A DNA stretch of 64,000 nt from Microterricola gilva (GCF_004217495.1 NZ_SHLC01000001.1:372001-436000), one strand, 5' to 3'; shown: positions 24,983 to 33,704, numbered from the stretch's first letter. Numbers and translations are program-made. The notes: generated by a model from the letters alone, not told the origin.

Positions 24983-25636
24983 CTAGCTGCGTGGCGCGGC
25001 TGCGTAGCGCTCGCGCAGGAATGCGACCGTGTCGGCCAGTTCGGCCTGCGACACGGAGTGCCCGAGCCCCTCGTAGATGCGCTCGGTGAGCGTGCTGTGG
25101 TCGGGCAGCCACGCCTGGGTGCGGTCGATCGCCGCCGCCGAGATGACCGGGTCTGCCGTGCCGCGCCCCCAGAACACCGGCGGCCTGCTGGCTCCGAGTT
25201 CGGTGTCGCCCGCCTGCTGGCCGCCGGCCTGGAAGCCGGCGAGCACGACCGCGTAGTCGAAGCGCGATGGCGCCAGCCGCAGCAGTTGCAGCGCCATCGC
25301 GCCGCCCTGCGAGAAGCCGAGCAGGCCGACGGAGGTGGGCTGCACCGTGAGACCGTCGAGCCAGGCGAGCACGCCGCGGGCGGCATCCGTCACCGTCTGC
25401 GGATCGGGGACGCCGGGCTGGGCGCCCAACGGGAACCAGGCGTGCCCCGGCCCCATCGGGAGGGGCGCGCGCACGGAGGCGATCACGGGTTCGAGCGGCA
25501 GATAGGGCGCGAGGTCGAAGAGATCGGCCTCGTTCGAGCCGTAGCCATGCAGGAGCACGAGCAGCGGCCGGTCGGCGCGGTCGTGTTCGTTGGCCGACCA
25601 GAGAACGGCGTCGGCGTCGAGCGAGAGAGCGGTCAT
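24983..25636 (-). CDS. Alpha/beta hydrolase (carboxylesterase/phospholipase family)
   Basis: 217 residues. The catalytic Ser lies in GFSQGG, with Asp in GTADPVIS and His in EGLGHSVS; LLHGYGSNEADLF carries the oxyanion HG motif. The length and order match the YpfH/carboxylesterase-2 family of small esterases. Its start overlaps the stop of the upstream GNAT gene by four bases, so the two form an operon. Confidence 0.88.
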   Translation of the reverse strand: MTALSLDADAVLWSANEHDRADRPLLVLLHGYGSNEADLFDLAPYLPLEPVIASVRAPLPMGPGHAWFPLGAQPGVPDPQTVTDAARGVLAWLDGLTVQPTSVGLLGFSQGGAMALQLLRLAPSRFDYAVVLAGFQAGGQQAGDTELGASRPPVFWGRGTADPVISAAAIDRTQAWLPDHSTLTERIYEGLGHSVSQAELADTVAFLRERYAAAPRS

Positions 25637-26331
25637 GATTCCTCTGTCTGTGTTCGGCTGGTGCTCTGCCGGGTGGCGTGCTTGTGCTGGGCGGCCGCCC
25701 AGTCGGAGCGCATGAGGCGCAGGTGCACGGCAGGCAGCTTCTTGGGGTGCTCCTCAAGCTCTGCTGGGAGTTCACGGAAGATGCGGAATCCGAGCTTCTC
25801 AAGCAGCATGATCGACGCCGTGTTGGGGGTCCAGGCGATGGCGCGCAGCTCGCGCGCCGAGCGCTCGTCGAAGAGCCAGCGCACCATGCGGGCGGCGGCC
25901 TCGCGCGCGTAGCCCTTGCCCTGCATGTCGGGGTGGAAGGCGTAGCCGATCCAGAAGACGTCGGCGCTCTCCGTGGCCGGGCCGCTGGCGTCGAGCTCGA
26001 GGTTCCATGCCCGCAGATCGCCGATCACGCGGCCGGCGCCCGGAACTCGCTTGCCGTCGCTCTCGGCGCCACCGGCCGGCAACTCCGCCGCGAAGTTGGC
26101 GTTGAACCAGTCGGCCGGATAGCGCCGCCAGTGTTCGACGGAGACGCGCATCCTGGCACGGGTCGCGTCGAGCGAGAGCGGGTCGTGGGTGAGGTAGCGC
26201 ACGACGTCGTCACGCCCACGGTAGCTCTGCACGGCCGCCGTGTCGTCGAGCGTGACGGGCCGCAGGCGCAGCCGTTCACTGAACAGGACCGGGCCGCCGA
26301 CAGCCGGCTGAACGGGGCTGCTCTCGCTCAT
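25633..26331 (-). CDS. GNAT-family N-acetyltransferase (RimJ-like)
   Basis: 232 residues. SERLRLRPVTLDDTAAV at the start and GYAFHPDMQGKGYAREAAARM (acetyl-CoA loop, given in part as QGKGYA) are typical of RimJ/RimL-type acetyltransferases, with NTASIMLLEKLGF as motif B. An insertion around residues 75-90 (GGAESDGKRVPGAG) lengthens it. ATG 26331 was chosen over the far longer frame, whose upstream part has no similarity. It is translationally coupled to the esterase. Confidence 0.88.
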   Translation of the reverse strand: MSESSPVQPAVGGPVLFSERLRLRPVTLDDTAAVQSYRGRDDVVRYLTHDPLSLDATRARMRVSVEHWRRYPADWFNANFAAELPAGGAESDGKRVPGAGRVIGDLRAWNLELDASGPATESADVFWIGYAFHPDMQGKGYAREAAARMVRWLFDERSARELRAIAWTPNTASIMLLEKLGFRIFRELPAELEEHPKKLPAVHLRLMRSDWAAAQHKHATRQSTSRTQTEES

Positions 26332-26448
26332 CACGTGCCTTTCTGCCTGGTGCTCCTCGCTCCATCCTGACTGATCCATCTTGACACCGACTCCATGAGA
26401 TTGGCGCGAGCAGCCGCGTGTGGGTGCGCGGTGATACACAATGGAGCC

Positions 26449-27036
26449 ATGAGCGTGCGCACACCTGATCCCGACCCAGAGTGGACACCGGATTCCGAAC
26501 CGCCCCGCTCCGCGGTGCCGTCGCCGGGCTGGCTGAGCGATCTGGAGCTCGCCGAGATCCGCGAGCGGCTGCCGCTGCTCTACGTCGAGGCCGTTCCCGT
26601 GCGGGTGGACGGGCTCGGCCAGGTGACGGAGCTCGGCGTGCTGCTGCGGGCGACCGCGATCGGCGAGATGACGCGCACCCTCGTCTCCGGCCGGGTGATG
26701 TACGGCGAGACCGTGCGCGATGCGCTGTTCCGGCACCTGGAGAAGGACCTCGGCCCGATGGCGTTCCCGCAGCTGCCACTCAGCCCCGTGCCGTTCTCTG
26801 TGGCCGAATACTTTCCGATGCCCGGTCTCTCCGCCTTCCACGACGACCGCCAGCACGCCGTCTCGCTGGTCTACGTCGTGCCCGTCACCGGCACCTGCGA
26901 ACCGCGGCAGGACGCGCTCGAGCTCACCTGGATGACGCCGGAGGAGGCGGCATCCGACGCCGTCAGCGCCGAGATGGAGGGCGGTCGCGGCGTGCTGCTT
27001 CGCCAGGCGCTCGCCGCGGTCGGCGCCCTGCGCTGA
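26449..27036 (+). CDS. NUDIX-hydrolase-like protein (DUF4916 family)
   Basis: 195 residues. A proline-rich N-terminus is followed by a NUDIX-like fold: GLGQVTELGVLLRA, SGRVMYGETVRDALFRHLEKDLG and YFPMPGLSAFHDDRQHAVSLVYVV. The Nudix box (GX5EX7REUXEEXGU) is degenerate: the REUXEE part reads as RDALFRHLEKD, so hydrolase activity is doubtful. This matches the actinobacterial DUF4916 group. ATG 26449 lies three bases after GGAG. Confidence 0.8.
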   Translation: MSVRTPDPDPEWTPDSEPPRSAVPSPGWLSDLELAEIRERLPLLYVEAVPVRVDGLGQVTELGVLLRATAIGEMTRTLVSGRVMYGETVRDALFRHLEKDLGPMAFPQLPLSPVPFSVAEYFPMPGLSAFHDDRQHAVSLVYVVPVTGTCEPRQDALELTWMTPEEAASDAVSAEMEGGRGVLLRQALAAVGALR

Positions 27037-27071
27037 CCGGAACCGCTGACCGGAACCACTGACTGAAACTG
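27033..27071 (+). repeat. 13-base tandem repeat at the NUDIX stop
   Basis: CTGACCGGAACCG, CTGACCGGAACCA and CTGACTGAAACTG follow each other without gaps. The first includes the stop codon, so slippage here would change the 3' end but not the protein. Confidence 0.7.
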
Positions 27072-27078
27072 CGGTGAT

Positions 27079-27639
27079 TCAGCCCGTCACGGCGTAGCTC
27101 AGGTACACGACGCCGCCGGCGAAGCGGCGCTCATCGATGAGCTTGAGCGTGTGCCGGACGTCGGCGGGGAACATGTGGAGCCCGGCGCCGAGGATGATCG
27201 GCGAGATGAGCATCCGCACCTCGTCGACGAGGCCGGCGCGCAGCGCGTGCGAGGCGAGCGTCGGCCCGCCGATGCCGATGTCGTGGTCGGATGCCGCCTT
27301 CATGTCCTTGATCGTGGCCACGTCGAAGCGGCGCTCGAAGCGGGTGCGGGGGCCGGCCGGCTCCGTCAGGGTGCGCGTGTACACGATCTTGTCTGCGGCC
27401 CGCCAGACCGAGGTGTACTCCTTGATGTAGTCCGGGAGCTCCGTCTCCTCGTCCACCGAGTTCCAGAACGTCATCACCTCGTACATGCGGCGTCCGAACA
27501 GGTAGGTGCGGATGGAGCGCGAGTAGTCGTTCACGAAACGGTGCACCTCGGCATCCGGCATCGCGAAGTCGAAGTTGCCGTGCGCGTCGGCGGTGAAGCC
27601 GTCGAGCGAGCAGATGCCGTCGTAGATCAACTTGGCCAT
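27079..27639 (-). CDS. Dihydrofolate-reductase-family (RibD C-terminal-like) protein
   Basis: 186 residues, with SLDGFTADAHGNFDFA, YLFGRRMYEVMTFW and GIGGPTLASHALRAGLVDE, the typical pattern of the DHFR/RibD_C superfamily (YyaP/YwjB-like). GAGGAGGCCGCC before the ATG is a strong ribosome site. The family reduces pteridine- or pyrimidine-like compounds, but individual substrates are unknown. Single gene; divergent from the next. Confidence 0.88.
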   Translation of the reverse strand: MAKLIYDGICSLDGFTADAHGNFDFAMPDAEVHRFVNDYSRSIRTYLFGRRMYEVMTFWNSVDEETELPDYIKEYTSVWRAADKIVYTRTLTEPAGPRTRFERRFDVATIKDMKAASDHDIGIGGPTLASHALRAGLVDEVRMLISPIILGAGLHMFPADVRHTLKLIDERRFAGGVVYLSYAVTG

Positions 27640-27780
27640 GGCGGCCTCCTCAGTGTCGGGCGAGGGTTGAGTGAACTGCGTGTCGAGCCTAGGAGTGTCC
27701 GCGGAGATCCGCCAGTGCCCGTGCCCGGCGCCCGCTGGCGGTTGCTGCAGACACTCAGCGGGAACGCGTACCCTCGAACG

Positions 27781-28722
27781 GTGCCTGTTACCGCCACTCT
27801 CGCCGATGCAGCCGACGTGCCTGCCGCGTCGGTGCAAGCGGCGCCCGCGTCGGCCGCGCCGCGCACGCTGTCGTACGCGGAGTGGCGCGCGCTCGAGGCC
27901 GCGCACGAAGCGCGGGCCGACGCGCTGACCGCTGGACGCCGCGAGCGTGCCGAACGCGGCGAGAAGCACCCGGTCGAGGACTTCCTCCACACCTACTACC
28001 CGACCCGCATCTCGGCGCTGCGGCGCTGGCACCCCGGAACGGGTGTCCTGCTGGAGGGCGCGGACGAGCGGGCAGACTGGCGCTGGTATCGCGCGGCACC
28101 GGCAGCCCCCGGCGCCGTCGCCGTCGACGCGCACGCCTTCATCGAGGCGCGGGCGGCCAGTGTCGACTTCATCGCGCTGCTGCTCAGCCGAACGGCCGAG
28201 CGTACCGCGCGCTTCGGCTGCTTCGGCCTGCACGAGTGGGCGATGGTCTACCGGCAGGGCGAGCACCGCCACCAGGCGCCGCTCCGACTCGGCCAGGCCG
28301 GCACCGACGCCGTCGTCGAGGCGGCCAACATCAGCTGCACGCACTTCGACGCCTACCGCTTCTTCACCCCGGAGGCCGCGCCGCTGAACGCGCTCGCGCC
28401 GAGCCGCGACAACCAGCCGGAGCTCGAGCAGCCCGGCTGCCTGCACGCAGGAATGGACCTGTTCAAGTGGGCGACCAAGCTCGGCCCGCTGGTGCCGGGG
28501 GAGCTGCTGCTCGACAGCTTCGAGCTGGCCCGAGACATCCGCTGGCTCGACATGCAGGCATCGCCGTACGACGTGAGCGCGTGGGGCGCCGATGCGGTCG
28601 CGATCGAGACGCCGGAGGGCAAGGCCGAGTACGTGCGCGCCCAGCGCGGCTTCACGGAGCGCGGCAACGCGCTGCGCGCGCGGTTGGTGGCGGCGGTCAC
28701 CCGCGCCCGCGCCGCGGCCTAG
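27781..28722 (+). CDS. Conserved actinobacterial protein, annotated elsewhere as 3-methyladenine DNA glycosylase
   Basis: 313 residues. Recognisable conserved stretches are HPVEDFLHTYYPTRISALRRW, FGCFGLHEWAMVYR (rich in aromatic residues), ISCTHFDAYRFFTPEA and CLHAGMDLFKWATKLGP. Relatives in actinobacteria carry the name 3-methyladenine DNA glycosylase, but I see no helix-hairpin-helix motif, so that name may be a propagated guess. Cysteine, histidine and tyrosine clusters suggest an enzyme. GTG 27781 gives the best start; no membrane segment. Confidence 0.65.
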   Translation: MPVTATLADAADVPAASVQAAPASAAPRTLSYAEWRALEAAHEARADALTAGRRERAERGEKHPVEDFLHTYYPTRISALRRWHPGTGVLLEGADERADWRWYRAAPAAPGAVAVDAHAFIEARAASVDFIALLLSRTAERTARFGCFGLHEWAMVYRQGEHRHQAPLRLGQAGTDAVVEAANISCTHFDAYRFFTPEAAPLNALAPSRDNQPELEQPGCLHAGMDLFKWATKLGPLVPGELLLDSFELARDIRWLDMQASPYDVSAWGADAVAIETPEGKAEYVRAQRGFTERGNALRARLVAAVTRARAAA

Positions 28723-28769
28723 CGCCGACCCGCGCTGCAGCAGATCGCGCATGCGCCCGCCCGCCGACT

Positions 28770-28800
28770 GAGCCTGTCGAAATCAGGTCTCGACAAGCTC
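28770..28800. terminator. Terminator-like GAGCCTGTCGA hairpin
   Basis: GAGCCTGTCGA (28770-28780) pairs with TCGACAAGCTC (28790-28800) with one mismatch, around a nine-base loop. The words CTGTCGA and TCGACAAGCTCAACC are common in intergenic hairpins of Microbacteriaceae and relatives (general knowledge). It separates convergent genes. Confidence 0.7.
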
Positions 28801-28830
28801 AACCAGCGGGGCGCGACACTTCGCGTCGCG

Positions 28831-29787
28831 TTACTTGAGGCCGAGCGTCTCCAGGAACAGCTCCGCGTAGCGCGGGGCGTCGACGTCGAGGGCGATGTCG
28901 ATGTTCGTCCACTCCTCGGCGAGGCCGTGCAGGAGGTCCTCTCCGCCGTAGACGCGCATGTCGACGATCGTCTGGCCGCGGCCATATCCGCCGAGCTCGA
29001 TCCGCACCGGGCGGTTTTCGATGCGGAGCGTCTCCGGCTCGACGAGTGCGCACACCGCGCCGGCGTCGCCGATCAGGCCGGTGTACTGGGCGGTCGCATC
29101 CTCGCTGAGGGCGACACGGTTGCCGAGCAGCGCGCCGACGATGCGGCCGACGGCGTCATCGCCCGCGGCAATGGCGGCCGCGGCATCCTGCTCGACCGCG
29201 ACCTGGTTGAACACGTCGAGGCCGTACATGAAGGTGGGCACGCCGGAGCCGAGCACGATGGCCGCGGCCTCTGGATCGTGCCAGACGTTGAACTCGGCGA
29301 CGGCCGTCGCATTGCCGACGGATGCCGAGCCGCCCATGAACACGATGCGCTCGAGCTTCTCGGCCACCTCGGGGTGGGTGCGCAGCAGCAGTGCCAGATT
29401 GGTCTGCGGAGCCAGGGCCACGAGGGTCACGGGGCGCTCGGCGTCCATGATCGTGCGGCGCATCAGCTCGACGGCGCTCACCGTCTCGGCGACGCGGGCG
29501 GTCGCCGGCAGCTGGATGCCGCCGAGGCCGTCGGCTCCGTGCACGTGGGAGGCCGAACGCGCGGGCTCGATCAGCGGGCGCAGCGCACCGGCCGCAACGG
29601 GGATCGCGGGGGCGTCCGCGACATCCAGGATCTTGAGGGTGTTGTCGACGACCTGTTCGAGCGAGGCGTTGCCTGCCACGCAGGTGATGGCGAGCACGTC
29701 GATGTCGGGGTGCTTCACGGCGAAGAGGATGGCGAGGGCGTCGTCGACGCCGGTGTCGACGTCGAGGATGACGGGAATCGTAGGCAT
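28831..29787 (-). CDS. Inosine-uridine-preferring nucleoside hydrolase
   Basis: 318 residues. The calcium-binding motif DVDTGVDDALAI (residues 9-20) is diagnostic, with FMGGSASVGNATAVAEFN and a C-terminal GxGD-equivalent region. It hydrolyses the N-glycosidic bond of purine or pyrimidine nucleosides to base and ribose. It is a single gene on this strand, preceded by a palindrome-rich gap. Release of pyrimidines might feed the beta-amino-acid module at 20-25 kb, but that is speculative. Confidence 0.92.
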   Translation of the reverse strand: MPTIPVILDVDTGVDDALAILFAVKHPDIDVLAITCVAGNASLEQVVDNTLKILDVADAPAIPVAAGALRPLIEPARSASHVHGADGLGGIQLPATARVAETVSAVELMRRTIMDAERPVTLVALAPQTNLALLLRTHPEVAEKLERIVFMGGSASVGNATAVAEFNVWHDPEAAAIVLGSGVPTFMYGLDVFNQVAVEQDAAAAIAAGDDAVGRIVGALLGNRVALSEDATAQYTGLIGDAGAVCALVEPETLRIENRPVRIELGGYGRGQTIVDMRVYGGEDLLHGLAEEWTNIDIALDVDAPRYAELFLETLGLK

Positions 29788-30054
29788 GCGACCAGCCTAC
29801 GGCCGCGGGCATCGCGTCATCGTCCGTCGGCAACTCAGGCGGCGCGGGCGCACGAACGGGCGGGCCGGGCGCTCGCGCGGGTGCTCCGCCAGGCGGACGA
29901 CGTTCTGCCTGAGTTACCGACAGACCCGCCCGGAGCAACAACAGCGGCGGAGTCCGGACCTGCGGGACATCGGGCGGGCAGAGCGATGCCCGCCCGGGCA
30001 AACACACCGGGCGGGCACACCTGTTCGGCCGAATCGGCCGAGGATCGGGGTGCG
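29788..30054. repeat. Palindrome-rich intergenic stretch
   Basis: 267 bases between two minus-strand genes. It has a long-range repeat GTCGGCAACTCAGGC / GCCTGAGTTACCGAC (29826-29840 with 29907-29921, one mismatch) and a perfect 10-base hairpin CGGGCGGGCA-GAGCGA-TGCCCGCCCG (29971-29996). A further copy of CGGGCGGGCA lies at 30008-30017, and GGCCGA repeats near 30030. The hairpin probably terminates the GNAT gene; the rest is unexplained. Confidence 0.6.
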
Positions 30055-30558
30055 TCAGCGCACCAGGCGTACCTCTTTGATCTCCTCGCCGAGGAACGGC
30101 TGCAGCTGGGTGGCGCCGTCGGGCACGAAGCCGTTGCGCTTGTAGAAGCCGTGCGCGCGGGGGTTGTCCTCGGCGACCCAGAGGTAGCCGGGGCGCGCCT
30201 CGCAGGCGGCGTCGAAGAGCTTCTGGCCGATGCCGGTGCCGTGGAAGGCGTCGAGCAGGTAGATGAAGTACAGCTCGCGCTCGCGCGGGGCGTCGTCGTC
30301 GCGGGCCGGCCCCGAGCCGACGAAGCCGACGATCTCGCCTTCGACGAGTGCGACGTAGAGGTGGTGGTCCGGGCCCTGGCTCATCCAGTGCGTCCAGAGC
30401 TCGGCCATGCGGCGGGGGGAGAGATTGGCGAGGGTCGCCTCGCTGATCAGGTGGTCGTAGGTCTCGTGCCAGCACTGGGCGTGGACGCGGCCGAGCGCTT
30501 CGGCGTCGACATCACGAACGGGGCGGATAACTGCTTCGGCAACTGCATTGGTGCTCAT
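30055..30558 (-). CDS. GNAT-family N-acetyltransferase
   Basis: 167 residues, single GNAT domain: IRPVRDVDAEALGRVHAQCW at the N-terminus, then YLLDAFHGTGIGQKLFDAAC with the acetyl-CoA pyrophosphate loop (HGTGIG), and WVAEDNPRAHGFYKRNGFVP as motif B. Substrate unknown. Monocistronic. Confidence 0.9.
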   Translation of the reverse strand: MSTNAVAEAVIRPVRDVDAEALGRVHAQCWHETYDHLISEATLANLSPRRMAELWTHWMSQGPDHHLYVALVEGEIVGFVGSGPARDDDAPRERELYFIYLLDAFHGTGIGQKLFDAACEARPGYLWVAEDNPRAHGFYKRNGFVPDGATQLQPFLGEEIKEVRLVR

Positions 30559-30684
30559 GACCAGAGACTAGGCCAGCATCGGTCGCTCTGTGAAATCGAG
30601 CGTTCCGGCGGCACGGATGACGCGGCTGGGGGTCTCAGGGCAGGCCCGGATGACACGGTGACCTGGTTGTGATTTGCCGGCTCG

Positions 30685-31377
30685 CTACCCCGCCTGCACC
30701 GGGGTCGTGCGCATGAGCTCAACGGAGTCGTCGGTGCACGGGGCGTACGCGGTGGTCGGAACGAACACGGCGTCGACCGAGTGCGGGGGATACACGCGGA
30801 ATCCGTCTGCGGTCTCGCTGCCGCACGTGTCGTAGTTGCCCGCGTTGGTCACGGTGACGAGGGCCTGCACGGTGTCGCCCGGTGCCAGTGTGAAGGCCTC
30901 GATCGGCACGGAGTCGTCCTCGGCGGCCGCCGCGCCCAGCTGGGTGCCGTTCTCGTCGCCGACGAGGGAGACACCGGGGAAGCCCTCGAGCTCACAGTCG
31001 CGCGTGCCGGAGTTCGCGAAGATGATCGGCACGACGGTGCTGCCGGCGCCGCCGTCGGACTGCCCGAGGCTCAGCGTGAGCTCGTCGACCGTGCAGGTTG
31101 CGGCATCCGGTGTGGAGGTCGCGGTCGCCGTCGGGGTTGCCGAGGCGGACGGGCTCGGAGTCGGCGACGGGCTGACGGATGCCGACGGGATCGTCGTCGG
31201 CGGGGCTGTCGCCGGCCGGGTCGCCAGCGCCCAGACCAAGGCGATGAGTAGCCCGAGGATGGCGACGGAGGCGATCACCCCGACGATGATGAGAGTGCGC
31301 CGGGACGACGGTGGCCCGCCGGCCGCCTCGGTCGGGTTCTGTGCGTCCGGTTCAGGCGTGCCGTTGTCGGAACTCAT
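30685..31377 (-). CDS. Membrane-anchored DUF4232-domain protein
   Basis: 230 residues: a hydrophilic cytoplasmic start, one membrane helix (LIIVGVIASVAILGLLIALV, about 29-48), a Pro/Ser/Thr-rich spacer (PSPTPSPSASATPT), and an extracellular DUF4232 beta-sandwich. That domain begins at ATCTVDELTLSLGQSDGGAG and has four Cys residues that could form two disulfides. DUF4232 proteins are common exported actinobacterial proteins of unknown function. Confidence 0.82.
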   Translation of the reverse strand: MSSDNGTPEPDAQNPTEAAGGPPSSRRTLIIVGVIASVAILGLLIALVWALATRPATAPPTTIPSASVSPSPTPSPSASATPTATATSTPDAATCTVDELTLSLGQSDGGAGSTVVPIIFANSGTRDCELEGFPGVSLVGDENGTQLGAAAAEDDSVPIEAFTLAPGDTVQALVTVTNAGNYDTCGSETADGFRVYPPHSVDAVFVPTTAYAPCTDDSVELMRTTPVQAG

Positions 31378-31807
31378 GCACCGATGGTGTCACGGGCCGG
31401 TGTCGATCCGGCGGATTTCGGCACGAGGCGTGCGAATGGGTGCCGAAAAGGCCCGGGGCTAAACACACCCACCCAGGAGAATTCACCAAGTGTGTGCGCC
31501 GCAACCGGGCCTGTCGGACCTGCTGTGTGTGAGCGCCGAGCCGCACACCGAAATGCTGATGTGGGCGCGCTCGTGGAATGCGAGATGTGCGAATCGACTG
31601 GGGCACGAGACATACCCTTGGCCCCAGCGATTCACATGAGCTGAGCAGATGAGGCGCGCGAAGACGCTCGCGCGCCGCCGTCATTCCTGATCTCGTACGC
31701 TGACCGGCATCGGCGCGAACGCGAGGAGGAACGAGGCGGGGTGGGCACCGGTGCACGCGCAGAAAGACGCGTGCGACCGATGCGCACCTGGGTGATGGGC
31801 GGAGTGA
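31378..31807. other. 430-base region without a gene, several strong stem-loops
   Basis: No frame here has protein-like composition. Four structures stand out. AGGCCCGG/CCGGGCCT (31449-31456 with 31505-31512) encloses ACACAC/GTGTGT. GAATCG-A-CTGGGGC pairs with GCCCCAGCGATTC (31591-31604 with 31621-31633, 13 pairs and one bulged A). GGCGCGCG/CGCGCGCC spans 31653-31676. GCACGC/GCGTGC lies near 31753-31774. They lie downstream of the RhlE-type gene and upstream of the DUF4232 gene, both on the minus strand, so terminators and possibly a structured RNA are expected. Confidence 0.6.
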
Positions 31808-33433
31808 CTAGCCCTGTGCGCGACGCGGGCCGCGGCCCTGCGCCGATCCGCGCACGAGGCTGCCGACCTGGAGGCCGCCGGAGCGGCCGCCCTGCGAGCC
31901 GGATGCCGAACGCTCACCCTGTGCGGAACGGCCACGGCCGCCTTGCGCAGAGCTGTTGCGTGCGGCGCCGGAGCGCTCACCCTGAGAGGAACGAGATGCA
32001 CCGTCGCGGCCATTGCCGCCGTCACGGCCGCCACGACCGCCGCCGGCTGAGCCACCGCGCGAGGAGTCGGACGAGGAGGAACCGGCCGGGCGACCCGAAC
32101 GGTCCCGACGCGGACGGCCCTCGCCGGAACCCGCACCGCGGCCACCGGCCACGTCGCCGCCGTCACGCAGCGCGCGCTTGCGCTGGGCGTTGGCGCCCTG
32201 CGAACGGCCACCGCCACCCTGCTGCTGGCGTGCTTCGACCGGGACCGGCTTGACGTAGGCGGCAACCTCGCCGACGAGCGCGGAGACGGCCGGGGCGTTC
32301 GGGGTGACCGTCTGGATCGTGACGTTGATGTCGGCCTTGCGCATGAGCTGCTGCAGGTCGCGCTTCTGGCCGGGGATGATGACCGTAACGACATCACCCT
32401 CGCTGCCGGCGCGAGCCGTGCGGCCGGAGCGGTGCAGGTACGCCTTGTGCTCCATGGGCGGGTCGACGTGCACGACGAGCTCCACGTTGTCCACGTGCAC
32501 GCCGCGGGCTGCGACGTCGGTGGCAACGAGCACGCGGGCCGAGCCGTCGGCGAAGGCGGCCAGGTTGCGGTCACGCTGCGGCTGCGAGAGGTTACCGTGC
32601 AGGTCAACGGAGGGAATGCCCTGCTCGGTGAGCTTCTTAGCCAGCTTCTTGGCGTGGTGCTTGGTGCGCATGAAGAGGATGCGGCGGCCGGTGCCGGAGG
32701 CGAGCGTCTTGACGAGCTCGTTCTTGGCGTCGACATCCGACACCTCGAAGACGTGGTGGGTCATCGCGGCGACGGGGGAGTTCGCCTCGTCGACCGAGTG
32801 CAGGACCTCGTTGTGCAGGAACTGGCGGACCAGCTTGTCCACGCCGTTGTCGAGGGTGGCGGAGAACAGCAGGCGCTGGCCGTTGTTCGGGGTCTTGTTC
32901 AGGATGCGGGTGACAACGGGCAGGAAGCCGAGGTCGGCCATGTGGTCGGCCTCGTCGAGCACGGTGATCTCCACGGCGTCGAGGGTGACGAAGCCCTGCT
33001 TCATCAGGTCCTCGAGGCGGCCGGGGCAGGCGACGACGATGTCGACGCCGTCGCGGAGGGCCGCAACCTGGCGGGCCTGTGAGATGCCGCCGAAGATCGT
33101 GGTGGTCTTCAGGCCGTAGGCGTCGGCCAGCGGGGAGAGGGTCGCGGTGATCTGCGTGGCCAGCTCGCGGGTCGGAGCGAGGATCAGGCCGAGCGGGCGA
33201 CCCGGGCGGCGCTTGCCGCCGGAGAGCACGCCGCCGAGGCGGGCGACCATGGGCAGCGCGAACGCGATGGTCTTGCCGGAGCCGGTCTTTCCGCGGCCGA
33301 GCACGTCGCGGCCGGCGAGGGTGTCAGGCAGCGTGTCCGCCTGGATGGGGAACGGCTCGGTCTTGCCGTCGGCCGCGAGAACGGCGACGAGCGGGGCCGG
33401 GAGGCCGAGCGAAGCAAAGGTGATTTCAGACAA
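31808..33433 (-). CDS. DEAD-box RNA helicase (RhlE-like) with RGG-rich tail
   Basis: 541 residues. The Q motif (TEPFPIQADTLP), Walker A (GRGKTGSGKT), DEAD (VLDEADHM), SAT (LFSATLD) and the C-terminal RecA motifs (HRSGRTARAG) are all present. The last about 140 residues are Gly/Arg/Ser-rich with many RGG-like steps, a low-complexity RNA-binding tail. I chose TTG at 33433 because the conserved LSEITFASLGLP begins there and GAAAGG lies eight bases upstream; the longer frame upstream is not conserved-looking. Likely role: RNA unwinding in ribosome assembly or cold adaptation. Confidence 0.9.
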   Translation of the reverse strand: MSEITFASLGLPAPLVAVLAADGKTEPFPIQADTLPDTLAGRDVLGRGKTGSGKTIAFALPMVARLGGVLSGGKRRPGRPLGLILAPTRELATQITATLSPLADAYGLKTTTIFGGISQARQVAALRDGVDIVVACPGRLEDLMKQGFVTLDAVEITVLDEADHMADLGFLPVVTRILNKTPNNGQRLLFSATLDNGVDKLVRQFLHNEVLHSVDEANSPVAAMTHHVFEVSDVDAKNELVKTLASGTGRRILFMRTKHHAKKLAKKLTEQGIPSVDLHGNLSQPQRDRNLAAFADGSARVLVATDVAARGVHVDNVELVVHVDPPMEHKAYLHRSGRTARAGSEGDVVTVIIPGQKRDLQQLMRKADINVTIQTVTPNAPAVSALVGEVAAYVKPVPVEARQQQGGGGRSQGANAQRKRALRDGGDVAGGRGAGSGEGRPRRDRSGRPAGSSSSDSSRGGSAGGGRGGRDGGNGRDGASRSSQGERSGAARNSSAQGGRGRSAQGERSASGSQGGRSGGLQVGSLVRGSAQGRGPRRAQG

Positions 33434-33704
33434 AGTGGTGCCTTTCGGGCAGACCCCGGGGCGAGTGGCGCGCAGGGCACCGGTCTCGGTCGGATTTCTG
33501 GGCGGATCCACACCGTGCGCTGCACGGAGCGGTTCAACCCACACGACCGACGATCGGGGATAAATGGCGAAGGTGCCGATGGGCACATCCGTTCGCCGTA
33601 TGAAGAGTCAAATGATGCAGCGGGGCCAGGCCCGGCGCACATCGAGAGAATGCGTTCTACGACGCAAGGAGCGCAACAACGCACTCGCAAGTTCCCTCAG
33701 TCTA
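33434..33704 (-). promoter_or_regulatory. Long leader and extended -10 promoter of the RNA helicase gene
   Basis: On the minus strand TGC-TAGACT (TAGACT at 33699-33704) is an extended -10. Transcription from about 33692 would give a leader of roughly 260 bases before TTG 33433. Long leaders are usual for cold-induced RNA helicase genes. The 402-base gap to the OsmC start (33434-33835) holds only this leader and the divergent promoters. Confidence 0.5.

Noticed and set aside
31378-31420. tRNA or tmRNA end in the DUF4232 upstream region
   Set aside because: A GCCGG/CCGGC arm with an ATCGA-like loop resembles a T-arm, but no acceptor, anticodon or tag frame could be assembled around it.
31352-31756. 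Short frames in the gene-free region after the helicase
   Set aside because: Several overlapping frames of like length on both strands, all Pro/Arg/Ser-rich, fitting structured non-coding DNA better than a gene.
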